The notes: generated by a model not told the origin, from the letters alone. 64,000 bases of DNA from Tropheryma whipplei str. Twist (GCF_000007485.1 NC_004572.3:372001-436000); one strand, 5' to 3'; counted from the stretch's first letter, positions 34,089-43,499 are shown. Made by a program: numbers and translations.

Positions 34089-34978
34089 TTACCAAATATT
34101 TCGCATGTATTACGCGAAAGTTGAGTGCATAATTGATCGATATTCTCTTGCCTTATTTCTGCCAGGGCCCTTACGGTATGGGCAAGCATATAGGAGGAAT
34201 TCATGAAACCCCTAAAAGGGGAGGGGGTTAGAAATGGCGCATCTGTTTCCACCAGAAGCAATTCTTTTGGAACTTTTGCAAATATTTTTTGCATTTCTCT
34301 CGCGTTTTTAAAGGTAATGATTCCAGAGCATGACATGTACCATCCGTTCTTTATGCAAATTTCAAGCATCTGTTCATCACCGGAAAAGCAATGAAAAATC
34401 GTCCTATCAGGGGCACCGGCACGCAACAAGCATTCAATAACGTCCCGATGTGCATCTCGATCATGAATTTGAAGTGCCAAATTATGTTCTTTTGCAATTT
34501 GTATATGCGCATCAAAGCTAAATCTCTGAGCTGCTCGATATAAATCACTCTGTGTGCGGAAATAATCCAGGCCAGTTTCACCAATTGCTCGCACTCTTTT
34601 ACTACCAGCGAGGTTCGCGATCTGTGTCAAACTCTTTTCAAGAGCTTTTGCTGGGGGTATGCATTTTTCACACTCTGTGTGTGGTTGGCCTTCAACTCGG
34701 TGTGTGGCATCATTTGCCTTTTTATAGATATCCGCAGCGTCATTTGGATGAATTGCTACAGCAGCAAGAATTCTCTGATCTTGCATTGCAAGCTCCACGG
34801 ATGCATGGCTGGTGTTAACATCAGTGCCAACCTGAAGAACCCCAATTACATTTACCGCCTCAGCGCGGTCTAATTGATCTTTGTAATCTGTGCCAGGCGC
34901 AAGATGGGTATGAGAGTCATAAACCGGGGAGGGTAGGGTAAGCGGCAATGGGGGATATGTTGATGCTTTATCTGCCAT
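34082..34978 (-). CDS. tatD: TatD-family metal-dependent deoxyribonuclease
   Basis: TIM-barrel metal-dependent hydrolase; TatD proteins are DNases involved in DNA repair or turnover. Motifs in order: YDSHTHL (metal histidines), AIHPND, AIGETGLDYF (metal Glu), FDAHIQIAKEHNLALQIHDRDA, IFHCFSG and LLVETDAPFLTP (catalytic Asp). Between the second and third strands is an insertion rich in Glu/Lys/His (about 25 residues). The ATG at 34978 is preferred: a TAGAAT box lies seven bases upstream and the family usually begins near VYDSHTHL; an ATG at 35068 would add 30 residues without similarity. In many actinobacteria tatD clusters with metG, rsmA and ispE; here it is alone. Confidence 0.92.
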   Translation of the reverse strand: MADKASTYPPLPLTLPSPVYDSHTHLAPGTDYKDQLDRAEAVNVIGVLQVGTDVNTSHASVELAMQDQRILAAVAIHPNDAADIYKKANDATHRVEGQPHTECEKCIPPAKALEKSLTQIANLAGSKRVRAIGETGLDYFRTQSDLYRAAQRFSFDAHIQIAKEHNLALQIHDRDAHRDVIECLLRAGAPDRTIFHCFSGDEQMLEICIKNGWYMSCSGIITFKNAREMQKIFAKVPKELLLVETDAPFLTPSPFRGFMNSSYMLAHTVRALAEIRQENIDQLCTQLSRNTCEIFGKW

Positions 34979-34985
34979 CCCATGT

Positions 34986-34991
34986 ATTCTA
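34986..34991 (-). promoter_or_regulatory. -10-like TAGAAT box before tatD
   Basis: On the minus strand TAGAAT is followed by seven bases and the ATG at 34978. This supports the shorter tatD start and a leaderless transcript. Confidence 0.35.
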
Positions 34992-35221
34992 TTCCATTTT
35001 GAGGTGTTTGTTTTGCCATTATTTGCCAGTACCTTTGGGTTATACGGGGGTGTGTTGCGGCCGCGCATACTACTCGTTACAGAATCCCAAAATCTCGCTA
35101 TTTAGATATACATATTCTTATGTAAACGTGTTAGAATTTGAGGGTGGTTACAGTGTTGTATCCGCTTCTTGTGTTTTGCTGTGGGCGGTGTTCTTCGCCT
35201 GTCTAAGAAAGGGTGGTGCGC

Positions 35222-36286
35222 ATGAAAGCGCTTGTTTATCACGGACCTGGAAAAAGGAGTCTGGACACAGTTGATGACCCGACTATAAAGCTTGGCACGG
35301 ATGTCATCCTTGAAATGGAGACTACTACGATATGCGGTAGTGATCTTCATATCCTCAAAGGTGATGTTGCGGCCGTGAAACCGGGTACTGTGCTCGGACA
35401 TGAAGGGATTGGGAAGATAGTTGAGGTCGGTAAAGACGTTAAATCCCATTCGGTTGGCGATCGTGTTATCGTCTCTCCAATGTCTTCCTGCGGGGTTTGT
35501 AGGTTCTGTAGGGCGAATAATAACGGTCATTGTCTGGGTGATTCAGAGGGTCCCGGGGGATGGCGTCTTGGTGGTCTGATTAACGGGGTTCAAGCTCAGT
35601 TTGCCAGGATACCGCTTGCAGATAATTCACTTCACAAACTTCCCTCTGGCCTCGATCCAAAGGTTGGCATATTGGTGTCTGATGTTCTTCCGACTGGCCA
35701 TGAAGTGGGTGCACAGGCTGGGCAGGTTACTCTCGGTAGTGTAGTTGCCGTAATTGGCTGCGGCCCTGTTGGATTGGGCGCAATTGTTACGAGCTTGCTT
35801 TACTCACCTTCAAAGGTAATTGCAGTTGATGCTGACTCTAACCGTCTTGAGTTAGCCCGAAAGTTGGGTGCGACAGATACCGTGCGTGTCAATAGGGAAA
35901 GGCCTCTTGATGCAATTGAAGATGTTAAGAAGCTCACAGAAGGTGGCTTCGGGGTCGATGTTGCGATAGAGGCGGTTGGTGTTCCGGTAACTTTCAGTAT
36001 GGCGCTTGGGATTGCTGCGCCCGGTGGGAGAGTTGCCAATATTGGTGTTCATGGGGCACCGGTTGACTTTCCCCTCCAAGACCTGTGGGACAAAAACATT
36101 GCCGTAACACTGGGCATTGTTAGTACACATACGATTCCCCTCCTTCTTGCTGCGCTTTCTGAGGGCAAAATCGATGCAAGTCAATTCGTTACACATGAGT
36201 TTGATCTGTCCGATTTGGAGAGGGCGTATGATGTTTTCTCTGCTGCGGCTCAACACAACGTCGTCAAGGTAGCTATTAGAGCTTAA
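35222..36286 (+). CDS. zinc-dependent alcohol dehydrogenase
   Basis: A 354-residue medium-chain dehydrogenase. Catalytic zinc ligands are in TTICGSDLHIL and GHEGIGKIVEVG; the structural zinc site is complete (CGVCRFCRANNNGHC). The NAD(P) domain has VAVIGCGPVGLGAIV and an acidic residue in VIAVDADSNRLELA, suggesting NAD(H). The substrate cannot be fixed; similarity is to alcohol or threonine/sorbitol-type dehydrogenases. The ATG at 35222 follows AAAGGGTGG. A strong terminator follows the gene, so it is probably monocistronic. Confidence 0.92.
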   Translation: MKALVYHGPGKRSLDTVDDPTIKLGTDVILEMETTTICGSDLHILKGDVAAVKPGTVLGHEGIGKIVEVGKDVKSHSVGDRVIVSPMSSCGVCRFCRANNNGHCLGDSEGPGGWRLGGLINGVQAQFARIPLADNSLHKLPSGLDPKVGILVSDVLPTGHEVGAQAGQVTLGSVVAVIGCGPVGLGAIVTSLLYSPSKVIAVDADSNRLELARKLGATDTVRVNRERPLDAIEDVKKLTEGGFGVDVAIEAVGVPVTFSMALGIAAPGGRVANIGVHGAPVDFPLQDLWDKNIAVTLGIVSTHTIPLLLAALSEGKIDASQFVTHEFDLSDLERAYDVFSAAAQHNVVKVAIRA

Positions 36287-36300
36287 GCTGAGTTTTTATA

Positions 36301-36333
36301 AACGCCCGCCGGGGATAACTGGCGGGCGTTTTG
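36301..36333 (+). terminator. Rho-independent terminator after the alcohol dehydrogenase
   Basis: AACGCCCGCC (36301-36310) and GGCGGGCGTT (36321-36330) form a perfect 10-bp stem with a 10-base loop, followed by TTG. It lies 14 bases after the dehydrogenase stop codon. Confidence 0.85.
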
Positions 36334-36391
36334 TTATAGAAGAGTGCGTTACAGCTGTATTCCTTGAGCATTGTAATTCCTGAATTACTGT

Positions 36392-37333
36392 TTAGTCAGT
36401 TAATAAATTACGTTGATGAAAGTACGCGCGTACTCTTTTCAAGAGGGTGTCCAGTTTTCCGTAGAGTGACGCGTAGCTTTTCTCTGTCTTAAATACGCCA
36501 TAAATACGAATCAAGCCATTTTTTGTTTTAATAGCTGCAGTAAATAAGAGATTGGATTTTGCTGCCGGACTGCTACCTGTCTTTATTCCGTCAATTCCGT
36601 TTATACCCAACGCTTTATTCGTATTTCTTACCAACCCTATATTTGGAATGCTAGCTTCTTTTAAGCGCATTATCCCGCGTAAAACAGGGTTAGAGTAAGC
36701 TTTTTTCGCAAGCACGATAAGGTTATCGGCGGTGCTTACATTTCTGTCATCCAATCCACTTGCCTCATAAATATCAGTGTTATATAGGCCGTTCTTATCA
36801 AGCCATTCTCTAGCAAATTTTGGATAAGACTTTCCGTAAAGATGCTTTACAAGAGAGGTTGCATAATTATTTGCCGAGGGTAACATAAGCGGTATAAGGG
36901 ACTGTTTTAGTGTCAGGGTAAGGCCTGCATAAACAGGTGCGTACGAATCTCCATCTTTGACAGAATTTCTAAAAAAACTGACATCTTCGGTATCGTAGGT
37001 GATATTTGGGCCATCGTTTAGCTCTGAAAGAGAGTATCGCTCTATAAGCATAAGGGCCAATATAACTTTGCTAATACTTGCAATCGGATGTTTTCCTTTA
37101 TTACCCTTTCTGAGTTTTAGTTCGGGATGCCCATCAACATCTAAAGCAATATGTTTGATATCAGGATCTAGTAGATGTGGGAGCAGAGATAAGCTCGAGT
37201 CAGCAAAGTACCTCTGACTTATGTCAACCGTGTGAGGGCTCTGGGTTCTCTCCATACCGTACCGGTCAGAAAGAATGAAAAATAAAAAGCTCAGAAGTAA
37301 ACAGGCATAAAAGAGGGGACGGTACAGGCGCAC
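36392..37333 (-). CDS. dacA: D-alanyl-D-alanine carboxypeptidase
   Basis: Penicillin-binding protein of the S11 family that trims the terminal D-Ala of peptidoglycan stems. The 313-residue product has an N-terminal membrane/signal segment (LYRPLFYACLLLSFLFFIL), then the active-site motifs SISK (SxxK), SANNYA (SxN) and IDGIKTGSSPAA (KTG). No obvious C-terminal anchor helix is visible, so the N-terminal segment may serve as the anchor. The GTG start at 37333 has GAGG just upstream. It follows a strong hairpin downstream of the sugar-binding protein gene. Confidence 0.92.
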   Translation of the reverse strand: MRLYRPLFYACLLLSFLFFILSDRYGMERTQSPHTVDISQRYFADSSLSLLPHLLDPDIKHIALDVDGHPELKLRKGNKGKHPIASISKVILALMLIERYSLSELNDGPNITYDTEDVSFFRNSVKDGDSYAPVYAGLTLTLKQSLIPLMLPSANNYATSLVKHLYGKSYPKFAREWLDKNGLYNTDIYEASGLDDRNVSTADNLIVLAKKAYSNPVLRGIMRLKEASIPNIGLVRNTNKALGINGIDGIKTGSSPAAKSNLLFTAAIKTKNGLIRIYGVFKTEKSYASLYGKLDTLLKRVRAYFHQRNLLTD

Positions 37334-37342
37334 GATACCTCA

Positions 37343-37380
37343 AATATAGCAGCGGCAATAGACACCGCCGCTGCTATATT
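37343..37380 (-). terminator. hairpin terminator after the sugar ABC operon
   Basis: AATATAGCAGCGGC (37343-37356) and GCCGCTGCTATATT (37367-37380) form a perfect 14-bp stem with a 10-base loop, 8 bases after the stop codon of the binding-protein gene and just before the dacA start. The T-run is short (TATATTT). Confidence 0.75.
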
Positions 37381-37388
37381 CTTACTGC

Positions 37389-38459
37389 CTACTTTTTGTA
37401 AATGGTGTCAAGATTCTCTTTCGTTATAATTTTAGGCGTCAGGAGAATCGTTGGAATTTCCACCTCACCATTATTAGATTTACTGTTTGTCTCAGGCAGT
37501 TTCTTATCGGCAAGCTGCTTGATAGCCTTAACAGTTGCTTCAACAAGAGCTCTTGTACTCTTCGCAACTGTCGAGTATTGCTTACCGGCAGCAATGAGCT
37601 TTAACGAAGGCTCTTCAGCATCTTGCCCAACCACAACGGGCACAGGCTTGCCAGCTAGCTCGACAGAGCGGAGAATAGCCCTGGCAAGGACATCATTTGG
37701 CCCAAGAACGCCATCCAACTGCTTTGTGTTGTAATACGTAGACAAAAGAACATCCATGCGCTTCTGGGCATTTTCAGCTGACCAATCCTGAGTTACAGCC
37801 TTCGCAAAATCCGTCTGACCACTCACGACAATGAGCTTGCCAGACTTGATTTTTTCGTTCAGAACACTCATCGCGGAATCAAAGAAGATCCTACTATTGC
37901 TGTCATCAGGGGAGCCAGCAAAAAGCTCAATATTCCACGGACCACCCGGCTTTTTCTTCTCTAAGCCTTGCAGCAAAGCATTGGCCTGAAGAATTCCTAC
38001 CGTACGAGCGTTGTATGTAACATAAAAGTCAACATCTTTTGTGTTTTCAAGCAACCTATCGTAGTCAAAGACTATTACGCCAGCTTGCCTAGCTCGTTTT
38101 AGCTGCGGACCCAAAAGACTCGAGTCAACTGCATTAACAACGATTACTTTTGCTCCAGAAGCAATCATATTGTCAATTTGGCTTTGCTGTTCTGAAACGC
38201 CATTATTGGCAAATACCACTTTGGATTTGAAACCGGCGTCTTTAAGCAGCTCCTCGAAGAAATTTCCAGCATCAACCTGGTTTTGACTTGTTTTCTTCGT
38301 GATAGCCACACCAATAAGAGAATCCGACGGGAATCCCTTCGTGTATGACACACCGCCCGTTTTACTCTCATCCCTACCGCCGCCAAGGCAGGACATTAAA
38401 AACAATGACGCGGCAGCCGTAAATAAAACCGCCCTGAATAACCCTTTTGAGATGGACAT
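37389..38459 (-). CDS. chvE: sugar ABC transporter, substrate-binding lipoprotein (ChvE-like)
   Basis: Periplasmic-binding-type sugar receptor of 356 residues. It has a lipoprotein signal with lipobox LMSC, then the type I fold seen in ChvE/xylose-binding proteins: LIGVAITKKTSQNQVDAGNFFEELL, IVVNAVDSSLLGPQLKRA, VIVFDYDRLL, LFAGSPDDSNSRIFFDSAM and VVVGQDAEEPSLKLIAAG. The ligand is probably a monosaccharide. The ATG at 38459 is preferred over TTG at 38474 because AAAGGA precedes it. It is the last gene of the operon ATPase-permease-binding protein and is followed by a hairpin. Confidence 0.92.
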   Translation of the reverse strand: MSISKGLFRAVLFTAAASLFLMSCLGGGRDESKTGGVSYTKGFPSDSLIGVAITKKTSQNQVDAGNFFEELLKDAGFKSKVVFANNGVSEQQSQIDNMIASGAKVIVVNAVDSSLLGPQLKRARQAGVIVFDYDRLLENTKDVDFYVTYNARTVGILQANALLQGLEKKKPGGPWNIELFAGSPDDSNSRIFFDSAMSVLNEKIKSGKLIVVSGQTDFAKAVTQDWSAENAQKRMDVLLSTYYNTKQLDGVLGPNDVLARAILRSVELAGKPVPVVVGQDAEEPSLKLIAAGKQYSTVAKSTRALVEATVKAIKQLADKKLPETNSKSNNGEVEIPTILLTPKIITKENLDTIYKK

Positions 38460-38499
38460 ACCGAATCCTTTCAATTACTCTCAAACTCAACAGACCGGA

Positions 38500-39732
38500 T
38501 CATCCTCGACCACCGGCCTTATCCCGCGAAAGTCCACTTCGTCGTACAAACAATCTGATTATAGACGGTTTTTCCCGGTTTTTACTAACGACATCAAAAG
38601 AAACAGCTGCCAACAAAACTAAACCCTTGATAATCGCAGCTATATCAGCACTAATACCCATGATAAGCAAGCCGTTACTTAGAAGGGCAACAACCACACC
38701 ACCAAGGCATGCGCCAATAACTGTCCCAACACCACCGCTGACGGCCGCGCCGCCGACAAATACAGCAGCTATTGCGTCAAGTTCCCATCCAACACCATCA
38801 GATGGACCAGACCCTCCAGAGCGACCAACAAACATCATGCCCGCAATACTGGCAAGAATTGACATGTTTGCCATGACAAAGAAATTAACTCTTTTCACAC
38901 TGACACCAGAGAGAATGGCTGCATTTCTATTACCGCCAACAGCATATATATGCCTTCCAAGGATGGTTCTCTCGGAGATGAATACATAGATAAAAGCAAT
39001 AACAACAAATATTAGACCAGGAATTGGGAAGCTTGTCCCGGGATGACCTGTGGCAAAGAGATATGTGAGATACGCCACGGCAAGCCCATATATTGCGATT
39101 CTCAGTAAAAATACGGGAATATTCTCTTGCTGAATGCCAAGTAGTTTCCTGTTGCGCCTGCGAAGTATCTGCATTATCACTAACAGCAGGAAGACAACAA
39201 AGCCCAAAATAACTGTCGGGACATTGAACGCAGTGTTAGTGAATATATCGGGGAGATAACCGGCACCAAAGTAAGTAAAATCATCTGGCACGGGTACTGA
39301 CCGAGAATTGCCCACAAGCTGATTGAGACCTCTGAAAGTAAGCATGCCAGCCAAAGTGGCAATAAAAGCCGGGATACCCACAAAGGCAACCCAAAAAGCC
39401 TGCCAACACCCGACTACAAGCCCAATTAGCAGCCCCAGGATAATGGCTTGCCATGCGCTTAAATGAAAGCTATCGGTAGCAACGGCAACAACTATTCCAA
39501 CAAAGGCAGCAACAGAACCAACTGAAAGATCAATATTGCCCGAAACAATTACAAGCACCATGCCAATCGACACAATAAAGATATGGCTGTTTCCATTGAC
39601 AATATTGAGCACATTGTCGCTTGTCAGCATCCTACCGCCTGAAGCTACCTGAAAAAACAGAGCGACCGCAACGGCTGCAACAAGAATCCCAAAATTTCTA
39701 CTAGAAAAAAGTTTAATTTTCATTATTTCCAT
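38500..39732 (-). CDS. mmsB: sugar ABC transporter, permease (MmsB/XylH-like)
   Basis: A 410-residue protein with ten or more membrane segments in the branched-chain/sugar permease (BPD_transp_2) family. Typical blocks are IVSGNIDLSVGSVAAFVGIV, FVGIPAFIATLAGML, the conserved region VGGNRNAAILSGVSVKRV and GGAAVSGGVGTVIGACLGG. Its size fits the ChvE-associated GguB/MmsB group. The ATG at 39732 overlaps the ATPase gene by 20 bases; ATG at 39723 is an alternative. The membrane partner of the ATPase at 39713. Confidence 0.93.
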   Translation of the reverse strand: MEIMKIKLFSSRNFGILVAAVAVALFFQVASGGRMLTSDNVLNIVNGNSHIFIVSIGMVLVIVSGNIDLSVGSVAAFVGIVVAVATDSFHLSAWQAIILGLLIGLVVGCWQAFWVAFVGIPAFIATLAGMLTFRGLNQLVGNSRSVPVPDDFTYFGAGYLPDIFTNTAFNVPTVILGFVVFLLLVIMQILRRRNRKLLGIQQENIPVFLLRIAIYGLAVAYLTYLFATGHPGTSFPIPGLIFVVIAFIYVFISERTILGRHIYAVGGNRNAAILSGVSVKRVNFFVMANMSILASIAGMMFVGRSGGSGPSDGVGWELDAIAAVFVGGAAVSGGVGTVIGACLGGVVVALLSNGLLIMGISADIAAIIKGLVLLAAVSFDVVSKNREKPSIIRLFVRRSGLSRDKAGGRG

Positions 39733-41248
39733 ATGAAGTCATATAACGCATAAGTAGCTCCTGGCTAGCCTCTGAAGTTTTAAACTCCCCAGTTACTTTA
39801 CCCTCAAACAGAGTATATATACGATTTGTCATACCTAACAGTTCGGGAAGCTCTGAAGAAATAAACAAAATAGACTTCCCGGAGGCAGCAAGTTCTCCGA
39901 TGATAGAGTAAATCTCGTATTTGGCGGCTACATCTATACCTCGTGTTGGCTCATCAAGAATCAAAAAATCAGGTCCCGTACAAATCCATTTGGCCAAAAT
40001 AACCTTCTGCTGGTTGCCTCCAGACAGAGAGGTAATTGGTGCAGCAACACTGGCCGTCTTTATTTTTAGCTTTTTGCGGTAATCCTCAGCAACAGTGTGC
40101 AATTTGCCATCATCCAAAAAATGGTGTTTACCTAAAAACTGTTTCAGTGAGGCAGAGGCAATCGTATTCTTCACATCATCAAACTGATTGAAGCCAAAAG
40201 ATTTTCTATCTTCTGTGACATATGCAATATGATTACCGATCGCCTGGCTGACTTTGTTTATCTTAAGTTCTTTGTTGTTCCTGCATATTTTTCCAGAAGT
40301 ATAGATTCCGAACTGACGACCAAATATTGACCGCGCAAGCTCTGTTCTCCCAGCACCGACAAGGCCAGCAAGACCCACAATTTCACCATCGTGAACCGTA
40401 AGAGAGATGTTATTCGAAACGTATATCTCTCGCCTAATGGGATGTATAACAGTCCAATCCTTTATTTGCCAGGCACCCTTACCAATAGAAGGTGAAAGCT
40501 CAGGGAAGCGCGTGGACAAGCTTCTGCCTGCCATTTTGCGAATGATATCATCTTCCGTCGTTGCGTCGGCAGGTATGGTATCTATTTTTTTGCCATCTCG
40601 TAAAACAGTCACGGTATCTGCAACATTTTTTACCTCATTCAATTTGTGACTGATCATTATGGATGACAGACCTTGGGTCTTGAATTTCTTCATAAGATTC
40701 AGGAGATGTTCAGAATCAGACTCATTCAAAACAGCAGTTGGTTCATCAAAAACGAGAATCTTTGCATTTTTACCAAGCGCCTTGCATATCTCAACAAGCT
40801 GCTGTTTTCCAACCCCGAGATCTTTAATAAGAGTGTCTGGGGATTCTGTTAGATGAACAAGTTTCATAAGTTCCACAGCTTTTGTGCGGGTTTTTGTAAA
40901 GTCTATTTGCCCAGAAAAAGGTCCGGAATATCTCTGCTCATTACCCAAAAATATATTCTCCGCAATGGACATTTCGGGTATGAGGGTAAGCTCTTGGTGA
41001 ATCATAACCACCCCGGCCGCCTGACTGGCAGCAAGGTTTTTAAAACGCCTTTTTTTATTCTCAAGGATTATTTCACCATCATATGATCCATCAGGAATCA
41101 CGCCAGAGAGAATTTTCATTAAGGTAGACTTTCCTGCGCCATTTTCACCACATATGGCGTGCACTTCACCTTTTCGGAGAGAAAAGGAGATATCCTCAAG
41201 GACTTTAACCCCAGAAAACGACTTGGTTATACCGGTCATTTGAAGCAT
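39713..41248 (-). CDS. mmsA: sugar ABC transporter, double ATPase (MmsA/XylG-like)
   Basis: A 511-residue protein with two ABC domains, as usual for monosaccharide importers. Domain 1: Walker A GENGAGKSTLMKIL, Q-loop VMIHQELTLIPEMS, signature LGVGKQQLVEICKAL, Walker B ILVFDEPTAVL. Domain 2: degenerate Walker A GLVGAGRTELARSI, signature SLSGGNQQKVILAKW, Walker B FLILDEPTRGID. ATG at 41248 follows AGAGGG. It is the first gene of a three-gene minus-strand operon. A full sugar importer is notable in a reduced genome. Confidence 0.94.
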   Translation of the reverse strand: MLQMTGITKSFSGVKVLEDISFSLRKGEVHAICGENGAGKSTLMKILSGVIPDGSYDGEIILENKKRRFKNLAASQAAGVVMIHQELTLIPEMSIAENIFLGNEQRYSGPFSGQIDFTKTRTKAVELMKLVHLTESPDTLIKDLGVGKQQLVEICKALGKNAKILVFDEPTAVLNESDSEHLLNLMKKFKTQGLSSIMISHKLNEVKNVADTVTVLRDGKKIDTIPADATTEDDIIRKMAGRSLSTRFPELSPSIGKGAWQIKDWTVIHPIRREIYVSNNISLTVHDGEIVGLAGLVGAGRTELARSIFGRQFGIYTSGKICRNNKELKINKVSQAIGNHIAYVTEDRKSFGFNQFDDVKNTIASASLKQFLGKHHFLDDGKLHTVAEDYRKKLKIKTASVAAPITSLSGGNQQKVILAKWICTGPDFLILDEPTRGIDVAAKYEIYSIIGELAASGKSILFISSELPELLGMTNRIYTLFEGKVTGEFKTSEASQELLMRYMTSYGNNEN

Positions 41249-41400
41249 GACACCCTCTGACTCGCGCAAAGCACCTCCGATTACTGAAATACCTCAGGGC
41301 TGCAGCGCCTTGAAGCACAACGTAGCACCAAAAAGCTACCCAATAACTCTTATCATAGATAAGCACCCTGACAAAGCATAAAAGCGTATTGGGCGGGAAA

Positions 41401-42165
41401 ATGCTTAGATCTGTTTCTGAACTTATTTACAAGGTGTACGCACGGTATCTTTTAGGACAGATTAACCTAAATAACCTGCCAGGGCATGTTGCACTAATTG
41501 TTGATGGGAACAGGCGATGGGCACGTAAAGAGAAGCGTGATCGAATTTCCGACGGGCACAGGGCGGGGGCTGGTAAAGCTGTTGATTTTCTGCATTGGTG
41601 CGATGAGCTCGATATAAATATCGTAACGCTATACTTATTGTCTAATGACAACCTAAAAAACAGGAACCGCCAGGAGCTAAATGACCTGGTGCAGGTTATA
41701 TGCGACCTAATTGCACAAGTTTCCAAGAGATGGAAAGTAAATCATGTCGGATCCTGCGAAAATCTACCGGAGTTGCTAGGTAACAGCCTAGAGGGCGTAA
41801 AATCTAGTACCAAAACCAACAGGTATTCAGAAAGGTCTATGACTGTAAATCTCGCAATTGGATACAGTGGTAGAGCGGAAATTACCGAGGCTGTTAGAAA
41901 AATAGTCAATACGTATCCAATTGGAGATCTGCCAGAGAAGATAACCGAAGAGGTTATATCAGCAAATCTGTATACTGGGGGATTATCTGACCCAGACTTG
42001 ATAATAAGAACAAGCGGAGAACAAAGACTGTCAGACTTCATGCCATGGCAGAGCACACACAGCGAATTCTATTTTCTCGAGGCTCTAGGCCCGGACCTTA
42101 GGAAAGTAGACTTCCTTAGGGCAATACGGGATTTTTCAATAAGGAGAAGGAGTTTCGGCGCGTGA
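41401..42165 (+). CDS. uppS: isoprenyl transferase (cis-prenyl diphosphate synthase)
   Basis: A 254-residue cis-prenyltransferase that extends prenyl diphosphates, supplying the cell-wall lipid carrier or a short-chain precursor. Motifs: ALIVDGNRRWARK (diphosphate-binding Asp; the usual G after N is R here, as in short-chain Z-FPP synthase types), GHRAGAGKAVDFL, VTLYLLSNDN, LAIGYSGRAEIT and the C-terminal PDLIIRTSGEQRLSDFMPWQ with SEFYF. ATG at 41401 follows GGCGGG. Product chain length cannot be deduced. tRNA-Met lies antisense just downstream. Confidence 0.93.
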   Translation: MLRSVSELIYKVYARYLLGQINLNNLPGHVALIVDGNRRWARKEKRDRISDGHRAGAGKAVDFLHWCDELDINIVTLYLLSNDNLKNRNRQELNDLVQVICDLIAQVSKRWKVNHVGSCENLPELLGNSLEGVKSSTKTNRYSERSMTVNLAIGYSGRAEITEAVRKIVNTYPIGDLPEKITEEVISANLYTGGLSDPDLIIRTSGEQRLSDFMPWQSTHSEFYFLEALGPDLRKVDFLRAIRDFSIRRRSFGA

Positions 42166-42167
42166 CG

Positions 42168-42241
42168 TGGGGCGGACGGGACTCGAACCCGTGACCGACG
42201 AATTATGAGTTCGCAGCTCTAACCAGCTGAGCTACCGCCCC
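42168..42241 (-). tRNA. tRNA-Met (anticodon CAT, elongator type)
   Basis: On the minus strand acceptor GGGGCGG pairs with CCGCCCC, D-arm has GCTCAGCTGGTTAGAGC, anticodon loop CTCATAA gives CAT, and the T-arm is ACGGG-TTCGAGT-CCCGT. The first base pair is Watson-Crick, so it is not an initiator. It could in principle be the tRNA-Ile that has its CAT anticodon modified; the overall form resembles actinobacterial elongator Met. CCA is not encoded. Confidence 0.9.
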
Positions 42242-42388
42242 ACAAAATCCTATCAAAGGCACTTTTACACATATTTTCTTTGTGCCGGAATGTGAATGAT
42301 TGTCTCTGTTTATAGCGTTAGGATCGTTGGTTATTAATGACTGATAATATATATTATGACAATTTAATCTAAAATAAAGACCAAGATA

Positions 42389-42394
42389 TAGAAT
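42389..42394 (+). promoter_or_regulatory. -10-like TAGAAT box, possible leaderless start at 42401
   Basis: TAGAAT, then CGTGCT, then the GTG start. The 15 bases are nearly identical to those before the lipoprotein gene at 62188 (TAGAAT-TGTGCT-ATG). No Shine-Dalgarno sequence is present. Confidence 0.45.
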
Positions 42395-42400
42395 CGTGCT

Positions 42401-42610
42401 GTGAGGGTTATATGTTCGCGCGTAGGGTGTGACAATACTGCATCTCATAAAATCCTTTGGAGGAATCCCTCAATACACAGCGAGGATAGACATAAGGTCT
42501 GGACTGCATGTGAAGAGCATTCTGATTTCTTATTAAATTTTTTACAATTACGAAATTTTGTTATTGGTGTTGAATCATTTACCGGTAAAACCAATCTTGA
42601 AAGCTCGTAA
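42401..42610 (+). CDS. small Cys-containing conserved protein
   Basis: A 69-residue product with VICSRVGCDNTASHKILWRNPSI and VWTACEEHSDFL blocks. I recognise this as a small actinobacterial protein that often precedes a SURF1 gene and is loosely labelled acetone carboxylase in databases; the label is unlikely to reflect function. The cysteines (CxxxxC and CxxH) suggest a small metal site. It overlaps the SURF1 gene by about 50 bases, and its likely promoter places transcription at or next to the GTG start. Confidence 0.75.
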   Translation: MRVICSRVGCDNTASHKILWRNPSIHSEDRHKVWTACEEHSDFLLNFLQLRNFVIGVESFTGKTNLESS

Positions 42611-43415
42611 GAAAAATTTTCTCGGTTATTTTGCTCTTGTATGTATATTTGCGATAGTTTGCGTAATGCTAGCATTTTGGCAATATACACGCGCAGAGAA
42701 TGCGATGTTTGAAAATCAAGCTCTTGAACGCAACCTTATGGCGCCTATCAAGCCTGTTGAGAATATAGAGAAAGAAAATCCTGAATGGCGCTTGGTGGAA
42801 GCGCGCGGTAGATATCTCTATGAAAAACAGCTTCTTCTTAGAAACACATGGTTCAGATCTGATGTTGGGTTTGGCGTGCTAACCCCTCTTCGGCTTTCTG
42901 ATGGAAAAATTCTGATAGTAAAGCGAGGGTGGATCAAAAACGCACAGCAAGCAACACCTAAGGTCTATGATAAACAGCCGGAACAGCATATGATTTTGAG
43001 GCTACAGAAACCTGTGTTTCAGGATGCCAGAATAAATAATGGACAAATAAACCGTCTAAATTTGTCTGTTATAAAATCCTATATTAACTCCGATGTGATA
43101 ACAGACTTTTATGCTGTGCCAAATGCGATAAATAAGAACTCTCCAGTATATAGAAACACCGGCGAAACAGACAGTCTTTACCCAGGATCATCTGAGATGG
43201 TTTTACCAATTGAGGCTATATTTCCAGCAAAAAATGTTGGAATGCACTGGTCATATGCATTTCAGTGGGTTGTGTTTGCTGTAGCTGCGTTTCTCGCTTT
43301 TTTCTACTGCGCACGTAAGGATGTAAGAGCCCGTAAATCATATGTGAAAAATAAGATATTTTCCAGAAGAAAGAGAATAACCGATGAGGAATACGAAGAC
43401 TTGCTGGAAGGTTAG
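42558..43415 (+). CDS. SURF1-family protein
   Basis: Membrane protein related to SURF1, an assembly factor for cytochrome c oxidase. The 285 residues have an N-terminal membrane helix (FLGYFALVCIFAIVCVMLAFWQYTRAE), an extracytoplasmic domain with VEARGRYLYEKQLLLRNTW, GFGVLTPLRLSDGKILIVKRGWI, and a second helix near the C-terminus (HWSYAFQWVVFAVAAFLAFFYCARK), followed by a basic tail. The start is unclear because several TTG/GTG codons (42558, 42567, 42597) are in frame. Location near ctaA/ctaB fits a role in the respiratory oxidase. Confidence 0.88.
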   Translation: MLLVLNHLPVKPILKARKKNFLGYFALVCIFAIVCVMLAFWQYTRAENAMFENQALERNLMAPIKPVENIEKENPEWRLVEARGRYLYEKQLLLRNTWFRSDVGFGVLTPLRLSDGKILIVKRGWIKNAQQATPKVYDKQPEQHMILRLQKPVFQDARINNGQINRLNLSVIKSYINSDVITDFYAVPNAINKNSPVYRNTGETDSLYPGSSEMVLPIEAIFPAKNVGMHWSYAFQWVVFAVAAFLAFFYCARKDVRARKSYVKNKIFSRRKRITDEEYEDLLEG

Positions 43416-43499
43416 ATCCTGCGGGAAATTTTGCATACGATATTCGTGCTAACCGGGCGATGGGTCTGCCGGGAATTGGGTGTAGGGGCAACCCACGAA